A DNA stretch of 43,556 nt from a bacterium (GTDB taxonomy: Bacteria > Desulfobacterota > Desulfobulbia > Desulfobulbales > Desulfobulbaceae), in the NCBI GenBank assembly GCA_030538155.1, contig JAUNUN010000025.1, positions 1 to 43,556 of the forward strand, in the 5' to 3' direction. A program made the position numbers and the translations under genes. The notes below the pieces were generated by a model, which was not told where the DNA came from, did not search any database, and was given only the letters and a program-made list of their open reading frames with translations. Shown piece after piece: positions 1 to 8,047 of this stretch; the first letter of the stretch is position 1; each line of letters begins with the position of its first letter.

Positions 1-54
1 TCCTCAGGCGTTAGGTAGGCATGGAGAACTTTCTTGTCAGGAGAGGGCATTTAC

Positions 55-450
55 TTACCGCATCGCCTCCCTGGCCGCTTCGGCCAAAAAGCCGGATCTG
101 GTTTTACCGTGAGCGGACGCATAGGCGTCTATCCTAAACAGTAAGCGTCGAGGCAGCGTAATGTTGATCTTCTCTGCTTTCCCCTCAAAACGGGTTACAT
201 CTACTTCGACCGCAGCCCAAACACCATCATGAAAGTCCGGATTTTTGCGATGATCGGCAATGGAGCGGGGAACAGGTATTTCTCCCCCTTCCTCCGTCAA
301 ACCTTCAAGATGCAGGTCAATTGCCTCTACTACTGAATCTAACGCCTCATCGAAAGTATCGCCTGCTGAAAAACATCCGGGCAAATCAGGAACTGTCACG
401 CCAAAGCGTATACCGTCGTCTGTATGCAATACCACAGGAAATCTCATCAT
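55..450 (-). CDS. hicB: HicB-family antitoxin
   Basis: Antitoxin of a type II HicAB module; it should bind and neutralise HicA and repress the operon. The 131-residue protein has the HicB partial RNase H-like fold at the N-terminus (VVLHTDDGIRFGVTVPDLPG, then CFSAGDTFDEAL), a linker, and a C-terminal ribbon-helix-helix DNA-binding segment from about residue 93 (INITLPRRLLFRIDAYA, ending FLAEAAREAMR). It starts at tandem ATG codons preceded by AGGAGGGCC and lies 7 bp downstream of the hicA stop, so the two are co-transcribed. The order toxin first, antitoxin second is normal for hicAB. Product call is confident; the RHH role is from family knowledge. Confidence 0.93.
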   Translation of the reverse strand: MMRFPVVLHTDDGIRFGVTVPDLPGCFSAGDTFDEALDSVVEAIDLHLEGLTEEGGEIPVPRSIADHRKNPDFHDGVWAAVEVDVTRFEGKAEKINITLPRRLLFRIDAYASAHGKTRSGFLAEAAREAMR

Positions 451-457
451 GGCCCTC

Positions 458-607
458 CTATTTCCATCCCGCCTGCTTGCGTATGCTGTTCAGGGTACCG
501 GCGGGGATGTCGCTATCCGGGTGCTTTACTGTCACCAACCCTGGTTTTGTGGGGTGTTTGAACTGATGGTGTGACCCTCTGACTCGGGCCAGACGCCAGC
601 CATCCAT
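458..607 (-). CDS. hicA: HicA-family mRNA interferase toxin, short N-terminus
   Basis: A 49-residue HicA toxin, a double-stranded-RNA-binding-like ribonuclease that cleaves mRNA. The diagnostic core is intact: GSHHQFKHPTKPG with the catalytic His, then VTVKHP and GTLNSIRKQAGW at the C-terminus. Typical HicA proteins have about 10 more residues before the DGW motif; here the ORF begins MDGW and in-frame stops lie a short way upstream (TAG, TGA). The ATG is only six bases from a perfect TATAAT box, so the mRNA would have almost no leader. Either the gene lost its first helix strand or it is a true short form on a leaderless transcript. Activity is uncertain for that reason. Confidence 0.88.
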   Translation of the reverse strand: MDGWRLARVRGSHHQFKHPTKPGLVTVKHPDSDIPAGTLNSIRKQAGWK

Positions 608-654
608 GTGGTTATTATACCCACCTACGAGGAAGGGTCAACACTATACCCACC
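608..654 (-). promoter_or_regulatory. hicAB promoter with direct-repeat operator candidate
   Basis: On the minus strand TTGACC (641-636), a 16-bp spacer and TATAAT (619-614) form a near-consensus sigma70 promoter. The last T of the -10 box is six bases from the hicA ATG at 607, so transcription should start at or next to the start codon. The 10-mer GGTGGGTATA occurs twice on the minus strand (654-645 and 625-616), 29 bp apart, the second copy running into the -10 box. This repeat is a candidate HicB operator; the binding role is inference. Confidence 0.7.
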
Positions 655-712
655 AGTAATTTCAATAAGAACATTAAAAAGCAAATTCGATGATTCTCTT
701 TTGGTTGTAGAA

Positions 713-733
713 AATGCTGCCTCAGGCAGCATT
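713..733 (-). terminator. Hairpin, possible terminator
   Basis: A perfect 9-bp stem AATGCTGCC/GGCAGCATT with a 3-nt loop. On the minus strand it is followed by TTTTCT, so it could end the integrase transcript before the hicAB promoter. The T tract is short. Confidence 0.45.
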
Positions 734-786
734 ATAGCGTTGAGCCGGATCGAACGAAGAGAGGAAGAGGCGAATAAGCACCCCCC

Positions 787-851
787 GGAGGGCAGGATGC
801 TGAAGACCACCGAGCAACGCGAGTAGTGGTACTTCATATATCCTGCCCTCC
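787..851. repeat. 65-bp long imperfect palindrome
   Basis: The 12-bp outer arms GGAGGGCAGGAT (787-798) and ATCCTGCCCTCC (840-851) are perfect inverted copies. Inside, TGAAG/CTTCA and ACCAC/GTGGT also pair with a single bulged A, leaving an apical loop of about 15 nt. There is no T tract on either side, so it does not look like a simple terminator. It resembles a REP/MITE-like or single-strand folded element. The rest of 652-968 holds no convincing gene. Confidence 0.6.
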
Positions 852-968
852 AAAGTCACCTCAATGTCACAAAATATTTTATCAAAACAGTACTTTCTCT
901 ATAGTCGTGATTGAAATTACAAAGTATTCCCATGTTTTTTTCGCTATTGAGGCTTTCTTTACAGAGAT

Positions 969-1906
969 TCAAATCTTATGGTTAAATATTTCTGGATTTT
1001 TAAGAAAAGGCTTCTTTCTCCACGATTCTGCGGCCCTCTCCCCTTCCGTCCGTAAACGAGATCTTAGCTTGTCGATACCATTTCTAGCTTGATCAGAATC
1101 AATATGGGCATACCGCATTGTCATAACAATAGTTGTATGCCCAAGCAAATAACTGACAATATTAATTGGTGTTCCCATTTGCACTAGCCAGCTCGCGAAT
1201 GTATGACGTAGTGTATGAAACACAACTTTTTGCCTATTATCAAAAACCCCATCGTTAAGTCCAGATTTTTCAATCGCCCTACTAAAAACCCTGGGAGCTC
1301 TATTGTAAAAAAATAAATCATCCTGCCTATTCAAATTATTTTTTTTATTTAAAATGTCGAATGCTGTTTCATTTAATGGAACAACTCTATTGTTGTCAGT
1401 TTTAGTATCAACAACATAAAGAAGTCTCTCGTTAAAATTAACGTTATATTTTGTCAAACCGAATATTTCTCCTCTTCTTAACCCAGTATTTAATGCAAAC
1501 ATCGCTATATCATGCCAATTTTCGTGAGGTTTTAAATAAAAGAACAATTTATTTACTTCTACTTCACTAAGAAAACGCAGCCTTTTATTATCAAATTTTG
1601 GAAGTATTTTTTTAAAACTTGGAACTTCACCTTGATATTTCCCCCACTCCACTGCATTGTTTAATACTCTTCGCAAGAGCGATAGAGCATGATGTATGGT
1701 TTGCGGACTTAACTCTCTGAGTTCAAGATTTTTTTTATTTTTAAATAGTCAAACTTAGTCAGATCATCTATCTTAACATTCCCTACAATAGGAAAAATGT
1801 AGTTATTCCATCGGCCGACTTCTGTAACTTGCCCACTCTTCTTGAGTGAGTACAAAACCGTATCTCCATACAGCAGCCAAGCATCTTGAACTGTTTCAAC
1901 GTCCAT
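969..1906 (-). pseudogene. Tyrosine recombinase (phage integrase) split by a -1 frameshift
   Basis: Site-specific recombinase of the lambda Int family, probably the integrase of the island on the left. The N-terminal part (1906-1709) is a core-binding domain starting MDVETVQDAWL after TTGGAGG. The catalytic part (to 969) has the first Arg (TGLRRGE), Lys in a beta-hairpin (DTKTDNNR), HTLRHTFAS, LGHTT and the tyrosine in MRYAHID. The two parts are in different frames; reading back one base at the run of eight A (coding strand, 1736-1729) joins them without loss, giving 312 residues and restoring the usual helix LSPQTIHHALSLLRR. No arm-binding domain precedes the core-binding domain. It may be a decayed gene, a sequencing error in the homopolymer, or a product of slippage. 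The region is AT-rich compared with the prophage. Confidence 0.85.
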
Positions 1907-2033
1907 CTAATCCTCCAATAGTTTTTATTTTTTTCTACTCTCTTATACAAGGGTATGGATTATCCTTGCGCAAAAAACTATTTTCAGTTATGTAACTTAA
2001 AGCTGCTATAGAAATTTTTATTTTTATGCCACA

Positions 2034-2083
2034 GCGGCCTTCTAAGCCGTGGGCCGGGGGTTCGAATCCCTCCTGGCGCGCCA
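2034..2083 (+). tRNA. 3' half of tRNA-Arg(TCT), attachment-site remnant
   Basis: From the anticodon stem onward this is a tRNA: stem GCGGC/GCCGT around loop CTTCTAA (anticodon TCT, Arg), T arm GGGGG-TTCGAAT-CCCTC, acceptor strand CTGGCGC, discriminator G and an encoded CCA at 2081-2083. No acceptor 5' strand or D arm lies upstream, where the DNA is AT-rich. A tRNA 3' half next to an integrase gene is the standard footprint of tyrosine-integrase insertion. Its orientation places the island to the left of this point, with the intact tRNA off the window. Confidence 0.85.
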
Positions 2084-2179
2084 GTAAAATCAAGCACTTA
2101 GACACATCAAGCCACCCCTACAAGACCCTTTCCCCCTCACTCTCCCCCTCACCTGCCCCCCCTGTGGCCGTGGTGCTTG

Positions 2180-2298
2180 TGGAGCCTAGCGCGAGATTTA
2201 GAACCTACTTACGCGAGATTTAGAACCTGGGCGCGGGTGTCAAAACGTGCATGGAACGAATATTGCATGCGCTCTCAACTTACGCTTGATTTAGAACC
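2180..2298 (+). repeat. Late-end transposase-binding sites
   Basis: Three copies of a repeat in one orientation: about 2186-2205, 2208-2227 (CTTACGCGAGATTTAGAACC) and 2279-2298 (CTTACGCTTGATTTAGAACC). The same unit appears inverted at the other prophage end, as expected for MuA-type L/R sites. Function is inferred from position and inversion. Nothing else is evident between 2084 and 2364. Confidence 0.8.
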
Positions 2299-2364
2299 TG
2301 AATGGTAATGGTTATCAGGATATTTTACATTCAGTAAACCGCCTTTAACATCCGGTAAAAAATC

Positions 2365-3126
2365 TCAATTGCTGATCAGCAGCTCCGTTCTCAGCTTGTC
2401 CCGGCTGCCCTGTCCTTTACCCATCGAGTACTTCAGCGTAACCTCCTCGATCTGAAATCGACCGAATACCTCTCGTACCTCCGGCGTGTCGTTGATGCTC
2501 ATCAAAAACCGCCCTTTGATGCCCGCCAAAGCCTGGGCCAGATCTACAAAGTCCTGCTCCACAAAATTGTGCTCATACCCGACAATGTCCCAGTATGGTG
2601 GATCAAGGTAAAACAGCGTATGCGGCCTGTCGTAACGCGCAATCAGATCGCGAAAGTCCATGCACTCAATAAGCGCCTGGGCCAAGCGCCGCCACGCCGT
2701 TTCAAGCGTTTCCTCCAGCGTAAACAAATTAAGCCTTGGCTTGCCCACCGTGACCGTGCCGAATGTGCGCTGATGCACTCTGCCGCCGTAGCATGTACGC
2801 TGTAAATACAGGTATCGCGCAGCCCGCTGGATATCGGTCAGGGTGTCTGGAGCAGCCCGCATCAAACGATTAAATTCATCTCTCGCCACCAGGGTATACT
2901 TAAACTGCCGGCGCAGTTCCTCGGGGTGATTTTGTACAGCGCGATAAAGGGTGATCAGTTCCCGATCCAAATCGTTGATCACCTCTGTTTTACTGGGCTC
3001 CTTAGAAAAGAAAACCGCTGCTGCCCCGGCAAACACTTCAACATAGCAGCTATGCTCAGGCATCCTTGCCACAACCTGTTTTGCCAGCCTGGACTTGCCG
3101 CCAAAATACGGAATCAACGCCCCCAC
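2365..3126 (-). CDS. D12-class adenine-N6 DNA methyltransferase
   Basis: Transfers a methyl group from S-adenosylmethionine to N6 of adenine in DNA. The 253-residue protein opens with IPYFGGKSRLA and has the SAM-binding motif VEVFAGAAAVFF (residues 29-40) and the catalytic DPPY at 175-178, the order of the Dam/D12 class. Length is normal for the family. It is the last gene of the late operon, with no restriction enzyme beside it, so it probably modifies phage DNA before packaging to evade host restriction, much as Mu mom does from the same end of the genome. The recognition site cannot be read from the sequence. About 150 bp upstream (3127-3279) has no convincing gene. Confidence 0.9.
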   Translation of the reverse strand: MGALIPYFGGKSRLAKQVVARMPEHSCYVEVFAGAAAVFFSKEPSKTEVINDLDRELITLYRAVQNHPEELRRQFKYTLVARDEFNRLMRAAPDTLTDIQRAARYLYLQRTCYGGRVHQRTFGTVTVGKPRLNLFTLEETLETAWRRLAQALIECMDFRDLIARYDRPHTLFYLDPPYWDIVGYEHNFVEQDFVDLAQALAGIKGRFLMSINDTPEVREVFGRFQIEEVTLKYSMGKGQGSRDKLRTELLISN

Positions 3127-3279
3127 AAAAGGCCTCCTTGTACATTGCCAGGCAATCGGCTATACATCCGGTCGCGTCTCCAAACGCCGGGACTAAGCCG
3201 GTGAACCCTGGCGGATTGCCTTCCGTGTGATAGCACGGCAGGTGATTCGGGGCGAGGTGCGAACTCGCTTCGTCCCGTC

Positions 3280-3834
3280 CTAATCTGAATAGACTCCCTG
3301 TAGATCGATATCCCCAGTCCTGCCTTTGCAAGACTGCCACCAGGAGTACCAGCCGAACACATCCAGCGCCAGCCATGCGACTGTGCTGGGCACAACCATG
3401 CCATTGACCTCTATGCAAATTTCGCGCATAAGCCGGTCATGAAAGCGCTTGCCAGCGCCCTGGTGGATGCGGCGGGCATGCTGGTCGAGATAGAAATCGT
3501 GGCGATAGCCGAAGTCGTGGAACAAGCTTGGCACAAGCAGGATGCCAACCGGGTCCATGCCAACAGGCCAGAAGGCACGGGGGCTGCTCGCAAAATCGGT
3601 GCGAAACCCGGCAGGGATCATCAACTGACTGCCGTCAGGCCTGGTGTACAGGTAGTCTTCTTGCAGTTCCCATTCCCTGGCATCCCACAGCCACGCCTTG
3701 GTGCGCTGCCACCATGATCTACCTCGGGTGCGCAAAGGGATTGGCCGGATCACCGGCATGGGAATAGAAACGGCCACTGGATGGGCAACAATGGCATCCG
3801 GATAGCCTGGCAAGGCTGCGTCAAAGGCTACCAT
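3280..3834 (-). CDS. DUF1353 family phage protein
   Basis: A 184-residue protein with the DUF1353 signature: a basic, Trp-rich N-terminal part, IPAGFRTDFASSPR around residues 73-86, then LVPSLFHDFGYRHDFYLDQ, where the His-Asp pair resembles a metal or catalytic site. The end is aromatic (FGWYSWWQSC) and may lie against a membrane. DUF1353 proteins occur in late or lysis regions of many tailed phages; their biochemical role is not established. It begins just inside the end of the tail-fibre assembly gene, so it is translated as part of the late operon. Confidence 0.75.
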   Translation of the reverse strand: MVAFDAALPGYPDAIVAHPVAVSIPMPVIRPIPLRTRGRSWWQRTKAWLWDAREWELQEDYLYTRPDGSQLMIPAGFRTDFASSPRAFWPVGMDPVGILLVPSLFHDFGYRHDFYLDQHARRIHQGAGKRFHDRLMREICIEVNGMVVPSTVAWLALDVFGWYSWWQSCKGRTGDIDLQGVYSD

Positions 3835-4355
3835 TGTATTGCCTCCACATCAGCAACTGTAGGGGCTGCCATCGCGGCCGCCACGAGTTGCGCGCACTTG
3901 AAGGAATTAACCGATGCCGACTGATGAATCGCGAGACACACATCCAGCGCATCAATTTCTGTGTCGCTTGCCAACGGCAGTGTCACCGGTGTGCCTGCCA
4001 CATCAAAAAACATGACCGTAGTGATGCCAGCGTGCGGATTCACCCCTGCATACTCGACCATGGCGCGCCGCTGCGCATCTATGGCCAGGCCGGACTGGAA
4101 GCCACCCTTGTACGCATGCCCACCTACAGACACCGGATTTAACTCAGCCGCTTGAAATGTTGCGTTAATCTCGGCCACCTTTCGTTGCCTGGCTTCTTCC
4201 AGCAATTCTTCTTCTGTTCTCCATGGCAATGTTTCGCCGCCATTGGCCACCCACTCTTCGTATTCTTTCCAGCGATACGTTCCAGGATGGATACAAAAAA
4301 CACCAGCTGACGGAATACACACTGAAGAGTTTTCTGCATTCTCGAATTTATACAT
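3828..4355 (-). CDS. Tail fibre assembly protein (DUF4376-like)
   Basis: Likely chaperone or cap for the receptor-binding fibre encoded just upstream. It has a short variable N-terminus and a DUF4376-type C-terminal half (GGHAYKGGFQSGLAIDAQRR, then VNSFKCAQLVAAAMAAPTVA). The best start is ATG at 4355, 7 bp after the fibre stop; an in-frame ATG at 4376 would overlap the fibre gene. Position directly after the fibre gene is typical of Tfa proteins. The chaperone role is inferred from context. Confidence 0.7.
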   Translation of the reverse strand: MYKFENAENSSVCIPSAGVFCIHPGTYRWKEYEEWVANGGETLPWRTEEELLEEARQRKVAEINATFQAAELNPVSVGGHAYKGGFQSGLAIDAQRRAMVEYAGVNPHAGITTVMFFDVAGTPVTLPLASDTEIDALDVCLAIHQSASVNSFKCAQLVAAAMAAPTVADVEAIQW

Positions 4356-4362
4356 AATGACT

Positions 4363-5751
4363 CTACAGGTAAGCATTTAAATACATTCTTCCGCCATAGA
4401 TCCGATACGTACCTGCAGCAGAACTAGACACCCTAATGACAATCATATCCTTAGTTGCTACAGGTTCAATGGCAGAACAATTTTCCGCTGTATATAATTC
4501 ATACAACACTGAAGGTTTGGCACGCATCGGTATAAAATTTAATGTAAAAGCATCTAAATAACCATTGCTGGAGTTAATATATTTAAACCCAGAACCACCC
4601 TGTACATTATCTATAAACTGATAATACCGCGCGCAGGCAGCCGTCATCAGTTGACGGTCTACCCTCTCAAAACGAGAGACATACGGAAGATTATCAATTT
4701 GCACATCAGCCAAATCGAACACCCCTGACTGATTACCTAAACTAGATGCCCTGGTTGAGAAAGCACTGCCTGCATCAAACCAGATGGAAAATCCAAGATA
4801 ATCGTCATCGTTTGTTCCCAATCTTTTTCCCGCTATACTAGGGATTTCCACATGGGCCACAATCAGTTGCCAACCCGCATCCAGATGAATCAATTGCGAG
4901 CTGATTCCGTGTTGCTCCGCAGACGGAGAACCACCTGTGCCGAAATTTTGCGAAAACTCAATGGCTATAGCTTTTGGAGAGTCGGCTCTAGCCCAGAATG
5001 ATACTGGGCCTGAATAGCCAGATAGCGTTCTAACGCTCTCGATTCTCTGCGACTTGCGGACATAGTTGTTCGCCCCGGCAACCGAATTAACTACAGTGCG
5101 GCTGAAATATTTCGGATAACCAGGAATTTCTGCCTGGCCAATAGGGAAGAGTTCAAGAGAATGAGTTTTACTAGAGCCAACATGCTCATTTAGCCAGCAC
5201 ACGTCAGAACCGTATCCGGAAGACACTTGCGTCAATACCGAATGGTGTACGGAAAAGTCTCCGTTGACGATTAAGTTTTTGTGCGGCCGTTCGGCTAACT
5301 GCGCAGCTACAGTGACTTTATCTGCCTTGGCTGTAAACTGCTCTTCCACCCACCCATTATCCGCCTTAGAAGCCAACCCGGCCGTCAACGCCGCCTCAAA
5401 ACCATCCACCCTGGCAGTTATCTCAACCAGTGCGGCCTGCATCGCCACCGACGCAGCGTGAATATTCTGTACTTCCTCCTTGACGCTTTCCCACCACTCC
5501 ACAAACGAGACCCGTTCGGCCTTAAGTAATTCAACGCTACCGACCATGTCTTCTAGGATGGGAGCCAATGCACCATTGATGCGGGCCAAACCAAACTGCT
5601 GCAGTTCGGAAACCGCGTCTTTCCAGGTGACGCCAAGTTGCTCGAGCGAGTGCAGCCTTGCGTCAAGGTCTGCAAATATCTGATTAAATGTGTCGGCAGA
5701 CAGGTCGGTTACGCCATCCTTGAACCGGTATGCATCACGCTTAATGGTCAT
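4363..5751 (-). CDS. Tail fibre / receptor-binding protein
   Basis: A 462-residue fibre. The N-terminal third is alpha-helical and likely a trimeric coiled coil (about residues 20-150). It is followed by KNLIVNGDFSVHH, the start of a jelly-roll, carbohydrate-binding-like domain common in phage fibres, and a beta-rich C-terminus. Its second half (about 4370-5270) is clearly more AT-rich than the neighbouring structural genes, which suggests exchange of the receptor-binding domain. It lies between the fibre connector and the Tfa-like gene. The specific receptor is unknown. Confidence 0.75.
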   Translation of the reverse strand: MTIKRDAYRFKDGVTDLSADTFNQIFADLDARLHSLEQLGVTWKDAVSELQQFGLARINGALAPILEDMVGSVELLKAERVSFVEWWESVKEEVQNIHAASVAMQAALVEITARVDGFEAALTAGLASKADNGWVEEQFTAKADKVTVAAQLAERPHKNLIVNGDFSVHHSVLTQVSSGYGSDVCWLNEHVGSSKTHSLELFPIGQAEIPGYPKYFSRTVVNSVAGANNYVRKSQRIESVRTLSGYSGPVSFWARADSPKAIAIEFSQNFGTGGSPSAEQHGISSQLIHLDAGWQLIVAHVEIPSIAGKRLGTNDDDYLGFSIWFDAGSAFSTRASSLGNQSGVFDLADVQIDNLPYVSRFERVDRQLMTAACARYYQFIDNVQGGSGFKYINSSNGYLDAFTLNFIPMRAKPSVLYELYTAENCSAIEPVATKDMIVIRVSSSAAGTYRIYGGRMYLNAYL

Positions 5752-5761
5752 GGCTTACCCT

Positions 5762-8032
5762 TTATTTCGCCAGATCATGACGATAGGCAACGTGGAAGAG
5801 GTCAAGTTCGTTGGTTGATGTGCCCTCTATCTGGATGCGGTAATCGCTTACAGGTGCCGCCAGATTAAACACGAACTTCTTGAAAATGGAGGGCACATCA
5901 ACGCCACGCACTACTTCTTCAGTTGATGAACTCGCCGCGGTCAAGCCTGTGCCAGTTGCTTCCCTGAGCTTAGCTACACAGCTATGCTTGTTTGCATCCC
6001 ATCCTTCCAGCAACAGGGTGACCACAATCTCTTGTGATGGCGTGGGCAAAACCCGTGCCGTGGAGATATGGCGAAAGGTAGTTGTTTGTCTCGCCGCCTG
6101 CAGGGTTGAGCCGGGCAGGTCGAGCGAGGGCATAACAAACTCATCCCCCTTAAACACTGCACGCAAGTGCAGCAGCGGCGGCTTGCCCCGCAATTGCCCC
6201 GCAGTGCCTGGCCCCATCGCATACCAAAGACTGTCTCCCTCTTTGCGGTATTCGATAATCAACTCTGTATTGGGCGGCTCAAGCGCGATCAGGTCAAAAT
6301 CGAGGTCAGAAATGCCGCCGTCCAGGTCGAGCGACCCAAGCTCCACCGTCGTGCGGGGGTTGATGAAACGCGCAAAGTGCAGCCGCATCATGAAGTCTTT
6401 AGTGAAATCACCCTGGTGGTACACGCCATCAGTGCTTGTAAAGAGCGTGCCCTGGGTGTAGTTGGTGCCCTGGGTGAGGGCTATTTTATGATTGCCCTGG
6501 GTAATGAGCACCAAGGCATACAGGCGGCCAGCCTCCAAAAACACCGGCTCCTGCAGCGTGAACAAGGTGGCCTGCGGCCGCTTGCGCATATACTCCGGTG
6601 CAAGCGATGTCGTCGCGATGTTCCGTCGCACATCGGGCTGGCCAAGCTGTGTCTCACAAATCGCGAGGTGCAGGTCGCCAGCCGTGTCAACTGCGTCAAA
6701 GTACAGATCAATACCGGTAAGCCAACCGCTCTGATGCGCCAGAATGGTTTGCGCTACTTGGCTGCCGCTTAAGGAATGCACATTGGTGCGCTCGTACATG
6801 TACTTTTCGAGCACCGTGGTGCGCCAATATTCTTGGATACGGAAGAAATGCCAGCCACCGTGCTCTCCCCACTTGCCGGTTACTAAGTATTCCTTGCCAT
6901 CGTGCGCGACAATGCCGTTGACTGCTGCTCCTTTCATCCAGTGCCAGTTGAGGTGGTTGCTGCACACCACCCTGGCCGGGCCATATTGTATCTGTACCCT
7001 AGTGCGTTCAGCCTGCACCATTTCGACAGTGGTGTACTGGTATGATCCGATGGCAAGATTTCCTGCATAACCGTTGGAGAGGTCGAGCCGTATGTGGTCT
7101 TCATAGGCAGGCAGGAGCAGCCCGTTGTGATTTTTTACCTCATCGGCATACGGGTTAAAAAGACTGGGCTGCACCTTTTTCATGTTCGCCCATGGGAAAC
7201 GAGCCCCTTCCTCCGATCTGGCATAAAAATCGACATCATCAACGTCTGTTTCGTCATTGGTCAAAAACCAGTCCGAGCCATAGGTAGAATAGGTGTCGGG
7301 TAGCCCCTGCAGGTCTTTCAGGTTGGCAATGTCGCGGGTCATTTCCATCAGAAGCGGCGCGTTCGGCTGCAGTTCCGCCAGGCGAGCCGCCAGGGCCGCG
7401 ATATCGCTCTTGATGCTGGCTATCTGCGGGTCAGTGGCATCAATCCAGGCCTTGTTGGTCTGAGTGGCCAGCCATGTACGATAGAGCGACATCAACCGGA
7501 ACTGCTCGGCTATCTGGATTTCCTCAATGCCGGATGGCGAAATGCGCACATAGCCGATCAGGGTATAGCCCGTGGGCGGGTTGTTCTTCTGCGGATCACT
7601 GGATTCGAGGCCTTGCACAATATGCAGTTCCGCCACCTTGGCGCTGGTCACAGGCACCATTCGCGGCTCGGTCTGCATGGATTGCAGATCAATAAGGAAA
7701 TCGCGCGGCTCGATATCCACCTCTTTCACTTGGCCCACCACAGACAAAGTCAGCCACTTCTCATCGACCACCGGCAGATACGAAACGATCGATTCCCTCT
7801 TTGCGCTCTCTGAAACGTAGATATTGCCGCTGGTGCCGTCCCAAAGGTGGCCAGGGGCAACCTCGATTTCAGTTGCCGAAGGGTTGGTGATCAAAAAACC
7901 GACAAAAAGCCGCTCCGGGGTAATAGCATCCTGCACAAAGTGCTGCAGGGACTGCTCGGTGTACAATTCCACGTTGTTGGCGTCAGCAGCCTGGAACTCC
8001 TGCCGATCTCTAAAAATAACCTGTTTTTCCAT
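5762..8032 (-). CDS. Large tail/baseplate-associated fibre protein
   Basis: A 756-residue protein. The N-terminal region (FRDRQEFQAADANNVELYTE, then APGHLWDGTSGNIYV) resembles the DUF4815-type baseplate or fibre-base proteins of transposable phages. A short helical segment (QIASIKSDIAALAARLAELQ) separates it from long beta-rich domains with jelly-roll character. It lies between tail protein I and the terminal fibre, so it probably links the baseplate to the fibre. I do not recognise enzymatic motifs. Family assignment is tentative. Confidence 0.6.
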   Translation of the reverse strand: MEKQVIFRDRQEFQAADANNVELYTEQSLQHFVQDAITPERLFVGFLITNPSATEIEVAPGHLWDGTSGNIYVSESAKRESIVSYLPVVDEKWLTLSVVGQVKEVDIEPRDFLIDLQSMQTEPRMVPVTSAKVAELHIVQGLESSDPQKNNPPTGYTLIGYVRISPSGIEEIQIAEQFRLMSLYRTWLATQTNKAWIDATDPQIASIKSDIAALAARLAELQPNAPLLMEMTRDIANLKDLQGLPDTYSTYGSDWFLTNDETDVDDVDFYARSEEGARFPWANMKKVQPSLFNPYADEVKNHNGLLLPAYEDHIRLDLSNGYAGNLAIGSYQYTTVEMVQAERTRVQIQYGPARVVCSNHLNWHWMKGAAVNGIVAHDGKEYLVTGKWGEHGGWHFFRIQEYWRTTVLEKYMYERTNVHSLSGSQVAQTILAHQSGWLTGIDLYFDAVDTAGDLHLAICETQLGQPDVRRNIATTSLAPEYMRKRPQATLFTLQEPVFLEAGRLYALVLITQGNHKIALTQGTNYTQGTLFTSTDGVYHQGDFTKDFMMRLHFARFINPRTTVELGSLDLDGGISDLDFDLIALEPPNTELIIEYRKEGDSLWYAMGPGTAGQLRGKPPLLHLRAVFKGDEFVMPSLDLPGSTLQAARQTTTFRHISTARVLPTPSQEIVVTLLLEGWDANKHSCVAKLREATGTGLTAASSSTEEVVRGVDVPSIFKKFVFNLAAPVSDYRIQIEGTSTNELDLFHVAYRHDLAK

Positions 8033-8047
8033 TCCGTTATCTCCTGC

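Noticed and set aside
608..968. Short frames on both strands between hicA and the integrase
   Set aside because: No ribosome sites or domains, and they run across palindromes and the hicAB promoter.
2173..2179. A 5-bp target duplication at the prophage ends
   Set aside because: GTGCT or GCTTG on the left does not equal CTTGG on the right; only CTTG (4 bp) is shared.
3056..3418. Overlapping minus-strand frames between the methyltransferase and DUF1353 genes
   Set aside because: They overlap both real genes in other frames, have odd composition and no recognisable domain.
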